From the NCBI GenBank assembly GCA_012838235.1, contig DUPQ01000057.1:1-64000 (forward strand): DNA of 64,000 bases. The letters are read 5' to 3'. The translations under genes were made by a program, and so were the position numbers. This DNA is from Clostridiaceae bacterium. GTDB taxonomy: Bacteria; Bacillota; Clostridia; DUPQ01. The notes below the pieces were generated by a model. That model made no database searches, was not told the DNA's origin, and saw only the letters and a program-made list of their open reading frames with translations. Of the stretch, positions 18,106-27,167 are shown piece after piece; position 1 is the stretch's first letter; the number at the start of each line of letters is the position of its first letter.

Positions 18106-18161
18106 CAAATTGCAAGAAACATTTAATAACAGTTCTGCGTGGTAACAAATATGTAGACAAT
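18090..18161. repeat. paired operator-like direct repeats
   Basis: GTAACAAATTTGTCAACAAA at 18090-18109 and GTAACAAATATGTAGACAAT at 18142-18161 agree at 16 of 20 positions. Each holds the near-palindrome ACAAATWTGT. Their starts are 52 bp apart, close to five helical turns. The first covers the -35 of the XRE-HipA gene. They are likely sites for its own XRE domain. Confidence 0.55.
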
Positions 18162-18168
18162 TATTTGA

Positions 18169-18333
18169 TTAAATTGTAAATGCTATTCCTATCTTAAAAA
18201 CTTTTTGTGGTTTTTTATTATTTTCCATAAAACCAAGCACATCTGCAAGACGACAAATCTTTTCAAATGTATCGCGGACAAAACCAAGAGCATTTGCTTG
18301 TCTGTTCAGTTCTGCTTTACTAAAGTGCAGCAT
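18169..18333 (-). pseudogene. truncated AbiEii-type toxin gene
   Basis: A 54-codon frame starting at the ATG at 18333, 14 bp inside the AbiEi gene, as is usual in AbiE operons. Its start MLHFSKAELNRQA followed by LGFVRDTFEKICRLADVLGF matches the N-terminus of AbiEii nucleotidyltransferase toxins. After about residue 40 the match fades and the frame stops, so the nucleotidyltransferase domain (normally about 250 more residues) is missing. The deletion joins it to the promoter region of the XRE-HipA gene. A short functional peptide is possible but less likely than a remnant. Confidence 0.7.
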
Positions 18334-19084
18334 GATAATCTACTCCTTTATTTATCACCGTATTTATATCCTTTGGTGCCATAAGTCTCCATTCCGGATG
18401 ATATACATATCCTATATGTTCCTTTGTGAGATAGCGGTCGGATTTAGGTATACGATCTGCACATATCCGGAAGAAAGCATCCGATAGACCGTAAGACTCG
18501 CGAAAGTGTTTCAGGATAAAACCGGTTTTTTGGTAGAGAAAACCATTTTGATATTCATTCAAAGTAAATAGCAGTTTTTCTTCATTCAGAGTGGGGATTA
18601 GATCAAGGCAGCGGAGAAGCTCCTCCAGTCCCGCAATCTTATCTACATCATTGATACTGTCGATAACCGTCTGTTCTACTCCTGTAACACGGACACCTCC
18701 TATTATTTCCGTTTGCACAGTCCCTTTAGGTGAAACACGGCGGAAAGTTATTCCATCGTATTCAAAGTCCTTGAAACGACTGCTTGTCATAACATAAACC
18801 TCATAAAATACTTGATTTGCATACCCATATACTTCAAAGGCACTATGATGTGAAACGGACGCATCGGGAAATAGGCGGCTGCCTATTCCGTAACGTGATA
18901 AGATTGGTTGCTTATTCTCTATGCTTATCACAACGTAAAAGTTATGCCTGACCCGTTCTATATATCCTTTTTTCTGATATTGTTGTAATATGGTGGCTGC
19001 TGTATTATCCCCCAATTGTAAAGCCTTAGCAAGTTCACTACGGGAAAAGCAACCCATTTCTACCATATTCTCATAGTATTTCAA
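18320..19084 (-). CDS. AbiEi-type antitoxin (type IV toxin-antitoxin)
   Basis: A 254-residue protein with an N-terminal winged helix (about 10-50; CFSRSELAKALQLGDNTAATILQQYQKKG) and the AbiEi C-terminal region with SRYGIGSRLFPDASVSHHSAFEVYGY and VTGVEQTVIDSINDV. AbiEi represses the abiE operon and neutralises the AbiEii nucleotidyltransferase. Here the toxin gene is only a remnant. The start is a TTG at 19084 with AGGAGG nine bases before it; the next in-frame ATG lies six codons further in, at 19066, and lacks such a site. The frame is intact, so the antitoxin may still be made. Confidence 0.8.
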   Translation of the reverse strand: MKYYENMVEMGCFSRSELAKALQLGDNTAATILQQYQKKGYIERVRHNFYVVISIENKQPILSRYGIGSRLFPDASVSHHSAFEVYGYANQVFYEVYVMTSSRFKDFEYDGITFRRVSPKGTVQTEIIGGVRVTGVEQTVIDSINDVDKIAGLEELLRCLDLIPTLNEEKLLFTLNEYQNGFLYQKTGFILKHFRESYGLSDAFFRICADRIPKSDRYLTKEHIGYVYHPEWRLMAPKDINTVINKGVDYHAAL

Positions 19085-19172
19085 AAGAATATACCTCCTG
19101 TATTTTTAATTATTGCACAAAAAGACTTAAATAGCAATATAATTATGCAATTATTAAAAAAGGGGAGGAAAT

Positions 19173-19196
19173 AAAAAAAGCAGCAATTTTGCCGCT
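19173..19196 (-). terminator. terminator of the gpmI-nitroreductase unit
   Basis: On the minus strand AGCGGCA and TGCTGCT form a 7-bp stem with one G-U pair and a 4-base loop (19179-19196), followed by seven T. The stem overlaps the nitroreductase stop codon. Confidence 0.7.
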
Positions 19197-19734
19197 ATTC
19201 TATAACCGTTAAAATATCTTCCAAGGATTTTCTTTTCTTCGGACGGAGTTTGTCCGAGTCGTCTTTGTAGCCTACCGCTATAACCAGCCTTATCCTGTCG
19301 GACTTTTTAATATTCAGCAGTTCTTTAATGCCGTTTTCATTAAACCAACCGATTATACAGGTGGATAATCCCAAAGCTTCAGCCTGCAATACAAAATGTG
19401 CCACGGATATCCCTATATCCATTGAGGAAAAATCCTGATCCTTTAATCGCTCTCCCATAGATGCCATTGCATTAGTAGGTTTTTCAGTAATAACCGCAAA
19501 AGCGGGTGTTTTGGATGTAAATCTGTTGGCGCCGGCGGACTGTAAATGTCTTACCAGTTTAGCTACTGTTTCACTCTCGGTAATAAGGGTATAATGCCAC
19601 GGCTGACCGTTACATGCCGAAGGTGCTATGGCCGCAGACTTTATGCACTGCATAAGTTTTTCTTTTTCAACCGGTCTGTCCGAATAGTTTCTGCAACTCT
19701 GTCTTTTTGATGCCAATTCGTAAAAATTATCCAT
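19195..19734 (-). CDS. nitroreductase family flavoprotein
   Basis: A 179-residue FMN-dependent oxidoreductase of the nitroreductase fold. It shows the FMN-phosphate Arg cluster SKRQSCRNYSDRPV near the N-terminus, SAAIAPSACNGQPWHYTLI (the conserved PSxxNxQPW motif) and GLSTCIIGWFN toward the C-terminus. The physiological substrate is unknown; members reduce quinones, nitro compounds or enones. The ATG at 19734 follows AGGAGG six bases before it, and it overlaps the end of gpmI by 8 bp, so translation is coupled. A terminator sits over its stop codon. Confidence 0.9.
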   Translation of the reverse strand: MDNFYELASKRQSCRNYSDRPVEKEKLMQCIKSAAIAPSACNGQPWHYTLITESETVAKLVRHLQSAGANRFTSKTPAFAVITEKPTNAMASMGERLKDQDFSSMDIGISVAHFVLQAEALGLSTCIIGWFNENGIKELLNIKKSDRIRLVIAVGYKDDSDKLRPKKRKSLEDILTVIE

Positions 19735-21367
19735 TATAAACCTCCTCAATCATACTTTCTTCCCAGGTTTCGGGGGCCACATATCCTAAAAGATTGACAA
19801 CCGTAGCCGCCACATTGGCCAATCCGAAATCGCCTTCTTTCAGTGTATAACCCTTGTCTTTTCTGTTGTCATAGATAATGAACGGAACTTTGTTAAGAGT
19901 ATGACTGGTTTTGGGCACCGGTTTTCCCGTTTTCCTGTCTATTGATATGATGCCTTTCTTTGTCTCATACATCTCCTCGGCGTTTCCGTGGTCTGCCGTT
20001 ATTATGGCTACTCCGTTCAATCGGTCCACAACCGGCAACATTCTTGCCAGGCAAAGGTCTACCGATTCCACACCTATTACAGCCGCATCGAAACTGCCCG
20101 TGTGACCTACCATATCCCCGTTGGGGAAATTCATTCTCAGGAACTTATATTCTCCGCTTTTCAACGCTTCCAGAAGCTTATCGGTTATAAGGGCGCATTG
20201 CATCCAGGGACGTTGCTCAAACGGTATCTTATCCGAAGGTATTTCAACATATGTCTCACCCTCAAATTTGGCGGAATTGTTTCCGTTCCAGAAATATGTG
20301 ACATGTCCGAATTTCTGTGTTTCGGATATTGCGAACTGTTTAACTCCTTTTTTGGAGAGATTTTCTCCCAATGTGTTTTTTATATCCGGAGGGCTGACCA
20401 AATAGTTCTTGGGTATATGAAGGTCTCCGTCATATTCCAGCATACCCGCATAAATTACATTCGGTACTCTTACTCTGTCGAATTTGTCAAAGTTCTTTTC
20501 TTCAAATGCTCTGCTTATTTCAATAGCCCTGTCTCCGCGGAAGTTGTAGAATATAACACTGTCGTTATCTTCTATTGTTCCCACCGGTTTATTGTCTTTT
20601 GTTATTACAAATCCCGGAAGAAACTGATCCACCACATCGGTTTCCGCCCTGTATGTCTCTATAGCTTCCTTGGCGGAGGAAAATGCGCGTCCTTTTCCCA
20701 ATACATGAATTTCCCAGCCTTTTCTTACCATATCCCAGTCGGCTTCATATCTGTCCATGGTAATATTCATTCTGCCGCCGCCGCTTGCAATTTCAACGTC
20801 AAAACTATTACAGCGCAAAGTATCAAGATACTCTTCAAACGGCTCCACATATTCCAGGGCCGACGTTTCTCCGACATCTCTTCCGTCCAATAATATATGC
20901 ACACGCGCTTTTTTAACTCCTTCGGCTTTTGCCTGTTCCAACATTGCTTTAAGATGAGCTATATTGGAATGAACATTGCCGTCGGAAAACAACCCTATAA
21001 AATGTATTGTAGAATTATGCTTTATGCAATTGTCTTTAAGTTTAAGCCAGGTTTTCCCGCTGAAAATGGTTTTCTTTTCTATGGCTTCAAAAACCAGTTT
21101 TGCTCCCTGACTGTAAATCTGTCCGGAACCCAATGCGTTATGACCTACTTCCGAGTTGCCCATATCCTCATCACCCGGTAATCCTACCGCAACACCGTGA
21201 GCCTTTATGGTCGTATGCGGATATTTGTCCATCAACATCCTCAATGTAGGAGCATTTGCAGCCGCTACGGCATTTCCTTCTTTTTTATCCGATAACCCCA
21301 CTCCGTCCATTACGATAAGAAGAAGCGGTCCTTGTATTTCTTTGAATTCAGAGCTTTTTTTAAGCAT
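19727..21367 (-). CDS. gpmI: 2,3-bisphosphoglycerate-independent phosphoglycerate mutase
   Basis: A 546-residue cytoplasmic glycolytic enzyme that interconverts 3- and 2-phosphoglycerate using two metal ions. The alkaline-phosphatase-like fold is marked by LLLIVMDGVGLSD, the phosphoserine in MGNSEVGHNALGSG, HILLDGRDVGETSA, FPNGDMVGHTG and IITADHGNAEEM. It is slightly longer than the common 510 residues. The ATG at 21367 follows AAGGGATGG. Its promoter is at 21407-21435 and the nitroreductase gene overlaps its end. Confidence 0.95.
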   Translation of the reverse strand: MLKKSSEFKEIQGPLLLIVMDGVGLSDKKEGNAVAAANAPTLRMLMDKYPHTTIKAHGVAVGLPGDEDMGNSEVGHNALGSGQIYSQGAKLVFEAIEKKTIFSGKTWLKLKDNCIKHNSTIHFIGLFSDGNVHSNIAHLKAMLEQAKAEGVKKARVHILLDGRDVGETSALEYVEPFEEYLDTLRCNSFDVEIASGGGRMNITMDRYEADWDMVRKGWEIHVLGKGRAFSSAKEAIETYRAETDVVDQFLPGFVITKDNKPVGTIEDNDSVIFYNFRGDRAIEISRAFEEKNFDKFDRVRVPNVIYAGMLEYDGDLHIPKNYLVSPPDIKNTLGENLSKKGVKQFAISETQKFGHVTYFWNGNNSAKFEGETYVEIPSDKIPFEQRPWMQCALITDKLLEALKSGEYKFLRMNFPNGDMVGHTGSFDAAVIGVESVDLCLARMLPVVDRLNGVAIITADHGNAEEMYETKKGIISIDRKTGKPVPKTSHTLNKVPFIIYDNRKDKGYTLKEGDFGLANVAATVVNLLGYVAPETWEESMIEEVYNG

Positions 21368-21406
21368 ATTCCATCCCTTTCCGTGGTACTTCCGTACCTC
21401 TTTAAA

Positions 21407-21435
21407 ATTATATCATACCGCAATATGCCAATCAA
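21407..21435 (-). promoter_or_regulatory. gpmI promoter
   Basis: On the minus strand: TTGATT (21430-21435), a 17-bp spacer ending in TGA, and TATAAT (21407-21412), an extended -10. Confidence 0.7.
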
Positions 21436-21500
21436 TTACGGCTGTTGGATATAATATAGAAGGAATATGCAATGTTTTATTAACAAATATATCTCCAATT

Positions 21501-21520
21501 GTGAACAATTGTGAACAATT
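21501..21520. repeat. tandem GTGAACAATT repeats
   Basis: Two head-to-tail copies of GTGAACAATT, each with the preceding bases forming the palindrome AATTGTGAACAATT apart from its two central bases. They end 12 bp before the -35 of the first paralogue and may be a regulator site. Confidence 0.5.
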
Positions 21521-21532
21521 TAAGTAATTTAT

Positions 21533-21560
21533 TTAACAGTTCTCTGTTTTATGTTAGAAT
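21533..21560 (+). promoter_or_regulatory. candidate promoter of the paralogue array
   Basis: TTAACA at 21533-21538, a 16-bp spacer ending in TGT, and TAGAAT at 21555-21560. This leaves a leader of about 130 bases before the first gene. Confidence 0.5.
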
Positions 21561-21698
21561 GAACCGTGTGTAGCACAAAATAATTAATAAAAAGTATATA
21601 TAGAAGAAAAAAAGAAACAGAGTATTGTTTGGATAGTTAAGTCTTGAAAATACAGTATATATGCAATTTTATTGCATTTAAATCGGAGGTCTGACAGA

Positions 21699-23423
21699 AT
21701 GGAAAACAGGAAAAAAAGATTTGCTATATTGATTATCGCAGCAGTAATTATAGTTATTGCGGCTTCACTGTTGTTTTTATTCCGTGACAGATTATTTAAA
21801 AAAGACAATTTTGTTGTTACAACATTTAACAGCGATATAGTAATAAAAAGAACGGATGCGAATGAATCGTTGGATATGCCTTACAGATATACCAAAGCAC
21901 TGATGGATAACTTATTTATATTCAGACAGGAAATTGCCGGCATCAATATAGCATCCGTAAAGTATAACATGAGTGAAAACTATATCGATTGGCATACACC
22001 GGAGGGTGTTTTGACAGATACCGACAGAGGTAAAGGTAAGCAGGTAATAGAGGCGGTAAAGTATTTCAAGGGTATATCCACTTTAAGTTCGATAGTTGCC
22101 GATAAGGAAGACTGCAAGATAACCATTTATGAAGGCTATTCCGAAGATTTACTGATGCATGATTATCAAAACTTTGCCATTATACCTTCTTCCATGAGTA
22201 AGTATTTTAATAAGGATTTGCCTGCCGATGGAAAGGTGTTGAATATAAGGAATATGAGATACGGCAGCATGTTGCATTTTACGATAATAGGAGAGTACAA
22301 GACTGAAGAAGAGTATGATACCTTGTATGTTACGTATACCGGCTTAAGTACTTTAATCCGTGCCGGCAGAACCGATATTCTAAACCATGTTGACTGTCTG
22401 GAAATTGATGTGAATGAGGACAAGGATCTTAATAAACTTATGCGTTTCTTAAGTGAATATTATGCGGATGCACAGGTGCTTTCCCAGTATACGGAAAGGA
22501 ATAATATATATAACGACCCTTATCAATATATGTTTGTTCATTCAATGGATATAGAACCGATTGAACTTAAAGAGAATGTAATCTATGAAAAGAGCATAAT
22601 AACCATATCCAGAATGGACGGGAAGGAAGATCTTGAAATGTCGCATGTGTATGCCGATGCGCTGATAAAAGGGTATAATAAATATTCACAATGCATAACC
22701 GATTTAGATATAAGTACGGGAGTAAAAGGAATTAATCCGGCAGATTATCCTCTCGGTTCGGAAGCTTTCTGGAATCAGCCGGTATATCAGTTGCTTTTAA
22801 AATATGACACAGTATACGAGGCTAAACTGAAAGAAACGCTGGGGGTCTTTCCCTGTTATCATCAGGCCGTTACAAGTATAAATGAAATATTAAGGATGAA
22901 AAAAGACTGCAAAGTTACATACTATCTGAACTATATGAACAGTGACCTTATTGTACCCAGACAGAAGGACTTGTTGGGCAAAATAAAAGGCTATGCCATA
23001 GTTCCAAAACCGCTGCATGAGGCAACATCCGATCTTCCCAATTTTAACAATCACATTGTTGAAGTATATGAGAGCAGGGTATATGTCGGTATAGGCGGAG
23101 TTGACCCAAGTCAGATAGACAGATCTCCTCATTTTAGAGCCCAATTTAAAATAATAGGGTATTACGAGACTACCGATCCGTATGATACAGTGTTTGTAAC
23201 ATATGTCGGATGCAACGAGAAGTATAAAAGTGGAGCATTCAAGAACGAACATATAGAGTCTATAACCATGAAGACAAAAGGAGATGTGGAGATAAGTCCG
23301 TTGATTAATTTTTTGAAGTTATATTTTGCACCTTCGGAAAATGTTGCTGAATATGCAGGCAGTACAAATGAATTGGGTTTGGCGTATGAATACAGTTTTA
23401 CAATGAAGGAGATTGCGGAGTAA
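21699..23423 (+). CDS. membrane-anchored protein of unknown family, array copy 1
   Basis: I do not recognise a named family. The 574-residue product has a short basic N-terminus and one membrane helix (about 8-28), so the rest should lie outside. The outer part is an internal duplication: about 44-262 and 299-560. Both halves open with I-x-I-x-R-x-D followed by L-x-M-x-x-x-Y and an A-L helix, pass through IIPSSM or IVPKPL, and end in F-x-IIG-x-Y with YDT and V-T-Y-x-G. These strings resemble the outer domain of the FtsX-like permease at 523-1734. The ATG at 21699 follows GGAGGT. First of four tandem copies. Confidence 0.75.
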   Translation: MENRKKRFAILIIAAVIIVIAASLLFLFRDRLFKKDNFVVTTFNSDIVIKRTDANESLDMPYRYTKALMDNLFIFRQEIAGINIASVKYNMSENYIDWHTPEGVLTDTDRGKGKQVIEAVKYFKGISTLSSIVADKEDCKITIYEGYSEDLLMHDYQNFAIIPSSMSKYFNKDLPADGKVLNIRNMRYGSMLHFTIIGEYKTEEEYDTLYVTYTGLSTLIRAGRTDILNHVDCLEIDVNEDKDLNKLMRFLSEYYADAQVLSQYTERNNIYNDPYQYMFVHSMDIEPIELKENVIYEKSIITISRMDGKEDLEMSHVYADALIKGYNKYSQCITDLDISTGVKGINPADYPLGSEAFWNQPVYQLLLKYDTVYEAKLKETLGVFPCYHQAVTSINEILRMKKDCKVTYYLNYMNSDLIVPRQKDLLGKIKGYAIVPKPLHEATSDLPNFNNHIVEVYESRVYVGIGGVDPSQIDRSPHFRAQFKIIGYYETTDPYDTVFVTYVGCNEKYKSGAFKNEHIESITMKTKGDVEISPLINFLKLYFAPSENVAEYAGSTNELGLAYEYSFTMKEIAE

Positions 23424-23486
23424 AAATTATGCCGTAATTTGTGTTTTACATAAGGATTTACAAACAACCGATTGGAGGGTAAAAAC

Positions 23487-25289
23487 ATGAAAAAAACAAA
23501 TATGATTATAGCTGTCGCCTTAACAGTTATTATAACTGCATTGCTGTTGGCATCTTGTGACGGTCTGTCAAAAAAAGAAGAAGGTTTGATTGATGCAACA
23601 TTCAGCAGCGACATAGTTATAAAAAGGGTTGACGGTAAGCAACCGGCAAATATACCGTATAAGTATACAAAAGCCCTGCTTTCGGACAATATAGCATATA
23701 TTGAAGGAGTGCAGGCTGTAAATATATCTTCTCGCAGATACAATATGAAGGATAATGATATAAGTATGCGCGGAGAAAAGGATTTGTTTGTTTCTTCGGA
23801 AGAGGATAAAGTTGCGGAAGTTATGGGCTCGATAAAGTACTGTAAAGGTATAACTTCTCTCTGCACGATAGTCGGCGACAAAGGAAAAAGTAAAGTGGAG
23901 TTCTATGCGGGATATTCCGAGGAGCATCTTTTAAGTGTTGATAAAACCTATGTAATTATTCCGTCTTCTTTAGGTGAGCTTATAAACGAAGAGATACCTG
24001 ATTCCGACAAAAGAATAGTGCTGGAGAAAGGCGCTTTCGGTATAGCTTATTGCACCATAATAGGGGAGTATGAAGTAAAAGACAGGAGTAAAAATAAAGG
24101 GGAGCCCGATACCCTATATCTGTCATATGCGGGATTTGGTAACTTGATTAATATAGGTGAAGAGATTGACATAAGCTTTGTTGATTGTCTGGAGATTGAC
24201 GCAGATGAGCAAGCCGATCTTGCAAAACTTACCTATTGTCTTACCACATATTTTGCCGATGCAAACACACTTTCTCAATATGAAGGCAGGATAAACATGT
24301 TTAACGAGCATTACTCATACATGTATGAAAACTCCGTCAACATGAAGTCGTTGGATTTATCACCCGATACAGATTGTGAAAAGAAAATAATAACCGTTTC
24401 CCGAATAGACGGAAAAGGTGATTTGGATATGTCCTATTTATATGCAGACGCATTGGTCAGAGATTACGATAAATACTCACAATACATAACCGATATAAAT
24501 ATAAGTACCGGTTTGGGAGGACATGATCCTTATGAAAACGCAAAACTTGAGTCAATAGACAAAGGCGGTGGTTTTATACAGACAAATTTTATTCTTGATA
24601 ATGCTGACGGTCTGAATATAAGTTTCGCTTCAAGCTCAACCGGTTTTCGCGATGCGGTAACAAATATGATTACACAGAATCGTAAAGATGCCTTAGCAGA
24701 TGTAGGAAAAGGGAAAGCTTGGAAAAAACACGTTCAATATCTTTTGCATCAGCCTATTACCAGCATAAGTGAAATAGAAAGAATGAAGAGCAACAGCAAG
24801 GTGACTTTTTATACGAACTATACAAACAGGGATCTTGTTGTGCAAAGAAAGGAAGATTATATTGAGAGCACCTTTAAAAAAGACGGTGATATAAAAGGAT
24901 ATGCGATAATACCTAAGACAATGCATGATGCCGCAAGCAATCTTCCCGATTTAAAAACCCATATTTTATACCTGAGCGAGAAAAATGATGCTGTGGAGAG
25001 TAACCAGAAAGTATTAGTCGGTTTTAAGGTAATAGGCTATTACGAGACGGATGACAGATATGATGTGGTATATATAACATATGCGGGCAGCAATGATAAG
25101 TATACAAAGGAACGTTTCAGAAATGACTATATCAACTCTGTAACCATAGAAACAAAAAAAGATACAAACATTACACCGTTGCTGGAATATCTGGAGCAGT
25201 ATTTTGCACCGGCAACCGATACATCAAAATATGCAGGAAAGAAAAACGCATTGGGCAGGGATTATGAATATTGCTATACGGTAAGGTAA
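23487..25289 (+). CDS. lipoprotein of the unknown array family, copy 2
   Basis: A 600-residue product of the same family as its neighbours, but anchored differently. Its N-terminus has a hydrophobic stretch and the lipobox LASC with the Cys at about 23, so it should be lipidated, whereas the other copies keep a membrane helix. Two duplicated halves are again visible: FSSDIVIKRVDGKQPANIPYKY at the first and IITVSRIDGKGDLDMSYLY at the second. The second half contains QYITDINISTG, close to DYITDIKIRSS of the FtsX-like permease. The ATG at 23487 follows GGAGGG. Its last 35 codons are almost identical to those of copy 3. Confidence 0.75.
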   Translation: MKKTNMIIAVALTVIITALLLASCDGLSKKEEGLIDATFSSDIVIKRVDGKQPANIPYKYTKALLSDNIAYIEGVQAVNISSRRYNMKDNDISMRGEKDLFVSSEEDKVAEVMGSIKYCKGITSLCTIVGDKGKSKVEFYAGYSEEHLLSVDKTYVIIPSSLGELINEEIPDSDKRIVLEKGAFGIAYCTIIGEYEVKDRSKNKGEPDTLYLSYAGFGNLINIGEEIDISFVDCLEIDADEQADLAKLTYCLTTYFADANTLSQYEGRINMFNEHYSYMYENSVNMKSLDLSPDTDCEKKIITVSRIDGKGDLDMSYLYADALVRDYDKYSQYITDINISTGLGGHDPYENAKLESIDKGGGFIQTNFILDNADGLNISFASSSTGFRDAVTNMITQNRKDALADVGKGKAWKKHVQYLLHQPITSISEIERMKSNSKVTFYTNYTNRDLVVQRKEDYIESTFKKDGDIKGYAIIPKTMHDAASNLPDLKTHILYLSEKNDAVESNQKVLVGFKVIGYYETDDRYDVVYITYAGSNDKYTKERFRNDYINSVTIETKKDTNITPLLEYLEQYFAPATDTSKYAGKKNALGRDYEYCYTVR

Positions 25290-25371
25290 AATATATACGA
25301 CTATAAACACAACTTACAGGACATTTTGTGCGTTTAATATATTATTGAAAGACTGAGCGGAGAATAACAGT

Positions 25372-27087
25372 ATGGAAAGAAAGAAAAAAGCAATAGTTGT
25401 TATAGTTATCGTAATAGTCATTGCAGTTATTGCGGCTGCAATGTTGTATATATTCCGCGACAGTCTGTTTCAAAAGGAAGATAATAATGTTGTTTCGTCT
25501 TTTAACAGCGATATTGTTATAAAAAGAATGGATACCGGTGAATCGCTGAATATGTCATATAAGTATGCTAAGAGTATACTGGATAAAAGAAGGACATTTA
25601 TAGAGGAAATAGCAAACATCAATATATCTTCCGTAAGGTATAAGATGGAAGAAAATAATATTAAATGGTATACAAATGAAGGTTTTTTGGTAAAGGACGA
25701 TACCGACAAAGACAGGGAAATTATAGATGCGATAAAGTATTGCAAGGGTATTTCCGCCTTAAGCGGAATACTTTCCGACAGGGAAGACTGCAAGATAATG
25801 CTTTATGAAGGCTACTCCGAAGAGTTGTTGTTAAAGGGCTATGAAAACTGTGCTATTATTCCTTCTTCCATGAGCAAGTATATCAATAAAGAAATACCGG
25901 ACAATGAGAAGGTATTGTTCATAAGTGATACCTATTTCGGCAATACATTCTATTTCACGATAATAGGGGAGTATAAGACAAAAAGCGAGTATGACACTTT
26001 ATATGTCTCATATGCGGGATTAACGGAATTAATTCGTGCAAGGCGCACAGATATACCTAACCATGTTGACAGCCTGGAGTTGGATGTATATGAGAATAAG
26101 GATCTTACCGGACTGGTTAATTACTTAAGTCAATATTTTGCGGAAGGGAGTGTATATTCCGAATATGAGGGGAGATTTAATGTTTATAATGAGCCCTATG
26201 AGTTCATGTATGTTCATTCGTTGAATATAGAACCCGTTGTTCCTTTGCAAGACATTATTTACGCAAACTATGAAATAATCATATCAAGAATTGACGGAAA
26301 GAGTGATCTTGAGATGTCACATGTATATAGCGATGCGTTGATAGAAGATTACGACAAATATTCACAGCATATATCCGATATTGTCATAAGTACGGGTGTA
26401 AAGGGTGTTAATCCGGACGACTATCCGACAGATTCTTCAGAGCCCGGATATTATAATTATCCTTTATATAGCATACAAATGAATTTCGGATTTCAAAGTC
26501 AGTTTTGGAATAATTATGAAGATTTCCCCCCTTTCTATCAAGCCGTTACCGGTATAAGCGAAATAAAAAGCATGAAGAAAAACTGTAAAGTGACATTGCA
26601 TTTCGGATATTCAAGTAAGGACATGATAGTGCCGAAACAGACCGATATAGACCATTATGTAAAAGGCTATGCCGTAATACCTTTACCGATGCATGAAGCT
26701 AATCGCAATCGTTTTGATAATGTGAACATTATTGTCCGTATGAATGAAGCAATGGCGGAATATGAAGAATCGGGAAGAAGAATTTTTTCCTGCAGAACAA
26801 TATCCTGTTTTAAAGTAATCGGATATTATGAAACTACCGATAAGTATGATGTTATATATATAACATATGCGGGCAGTAACGAAAAGTACAAGCTTGAACC
26901 GTTTGAGAACGAACACATCGAGTCCGTAACCTTATGGGCACAAGATGATACGGATATAAAAGTGTTGCAAGGATATCTGGAGCAGTATTTTGCACCTGCA
27001 ACCGATACATCAAAGTATGCGGGAAAGAAAAATGCATTGGGCAGGGATTATGAATATTGCTATACAATTAAAAGCAATGCGGATTAA
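25372..27087 (+). CDS. membrane-anchored protein of unknown family, array copy 3
   Basis: A 571-residue product with a Lys/Arg start, a very hydrophobic helix (about 8-29, rich in Val/Ile) and the duplicated outer region. Key strings are FNSDIVIKRMDTGESLNMSY in the first half and IIISRIDGKSDLEMSHVY in the second. The end, EQYFAPATDTSKYAGKKNAL, is shared with copy 2. There is no enzyme motif, Cys-rich site or sorting signal. A sensor, adaptor or bacteriocin-immunity type role beside ABC permeases is conceivable but not shown. Confidence 0.75.
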   Translation: MERKKKAIVVIVIVIVIAVIAAAMLYIFRDSLFQKEDNNVVSSFNSDIVIKRMDTGESLNMSYKYAKSILDKRRTFIEEIANINISSVRYKMEENNIKWYTNEGFLVKDDTDKDREIIDAIKYCKGISALSGILSDREDCKIMLYEGYSEELLLKGYENCAIIPSSMSKYINKEIPDNEKVLFISDTYFGNTFYFTIIGEYKTKSEYDTLYVSYAGLTELIRARRTDIPNHVDSLELDVYENKDLTGLVNYLSQYFAEGSVYSEYEGRFNVYNEPYEFMYVHSLNIEPVVPLQDIIYANYEIIISRIDGKSDLEMSHVYSDALIEDYDKYSQHISDIVISTGVKGVNPDDYPTDSSEPGYYNYPLYSIQMNFGFQSQFWNNYEDFPPFYQAVTGISEIKSMKKNCKVTLHFGYSSKDMIVPKQTDIDHYVKGYAVIPLPMHEANRNRFDNVNIIVRMNEAMAEYEESGRRIFSCRTISCFKVIGYYETTDKYDVIYITYAGSNEKYKLEPFENEHIESVTLWAQDDTDIKVLQGYLEQYFAPATDTSKYAGKKNALGRDYEYCYTIKSNAD

Positions 27088-27167
27088 TTATTAACACGCA
27101 TTATTCCGTAACTTGTGTTGTATTTAAATAAACAGCGTTAGTGAAGGTATTTGAGGGCATTAAGCGT

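Larger units (their letters stand above)
21368..21698. other. divergent regulatory region between gpmI and the paralogue array
   Basis: A 331-bp stretch without a gene. It holds the gpmI promoter, an inverted repeat GGTAC/GTACC in the gpmI leader (21385-21398), a pair of 10-bp direct repeats at 21501-21520 and the candidate promoter of the first paralogue at 21533-21560. I see no RNA gene or riboswitch in it. Confidence 0.6.

Noticed and set aside
19988-20893. A long open frame of about 300 codons on the plus strand inside gpmI
   Set aside because: It lies fully opposite a clear glycolytic gene, has no ribosome site and its translation has no domain-like pattern.
21495-21520. Rex-type redox operator
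   Set aside because: The half-sites are TTGTGAA-like, but the arrangement is a direct repeat and does not form the TTGTGAA-N4-TTCACAA palindrome.
23162-23881. A minus-strand frame spanning the junction of array copies 1 and 2
   Set aside because: Opposite two strongly supported genes and repeated as shorter shadows opposite the other copies.
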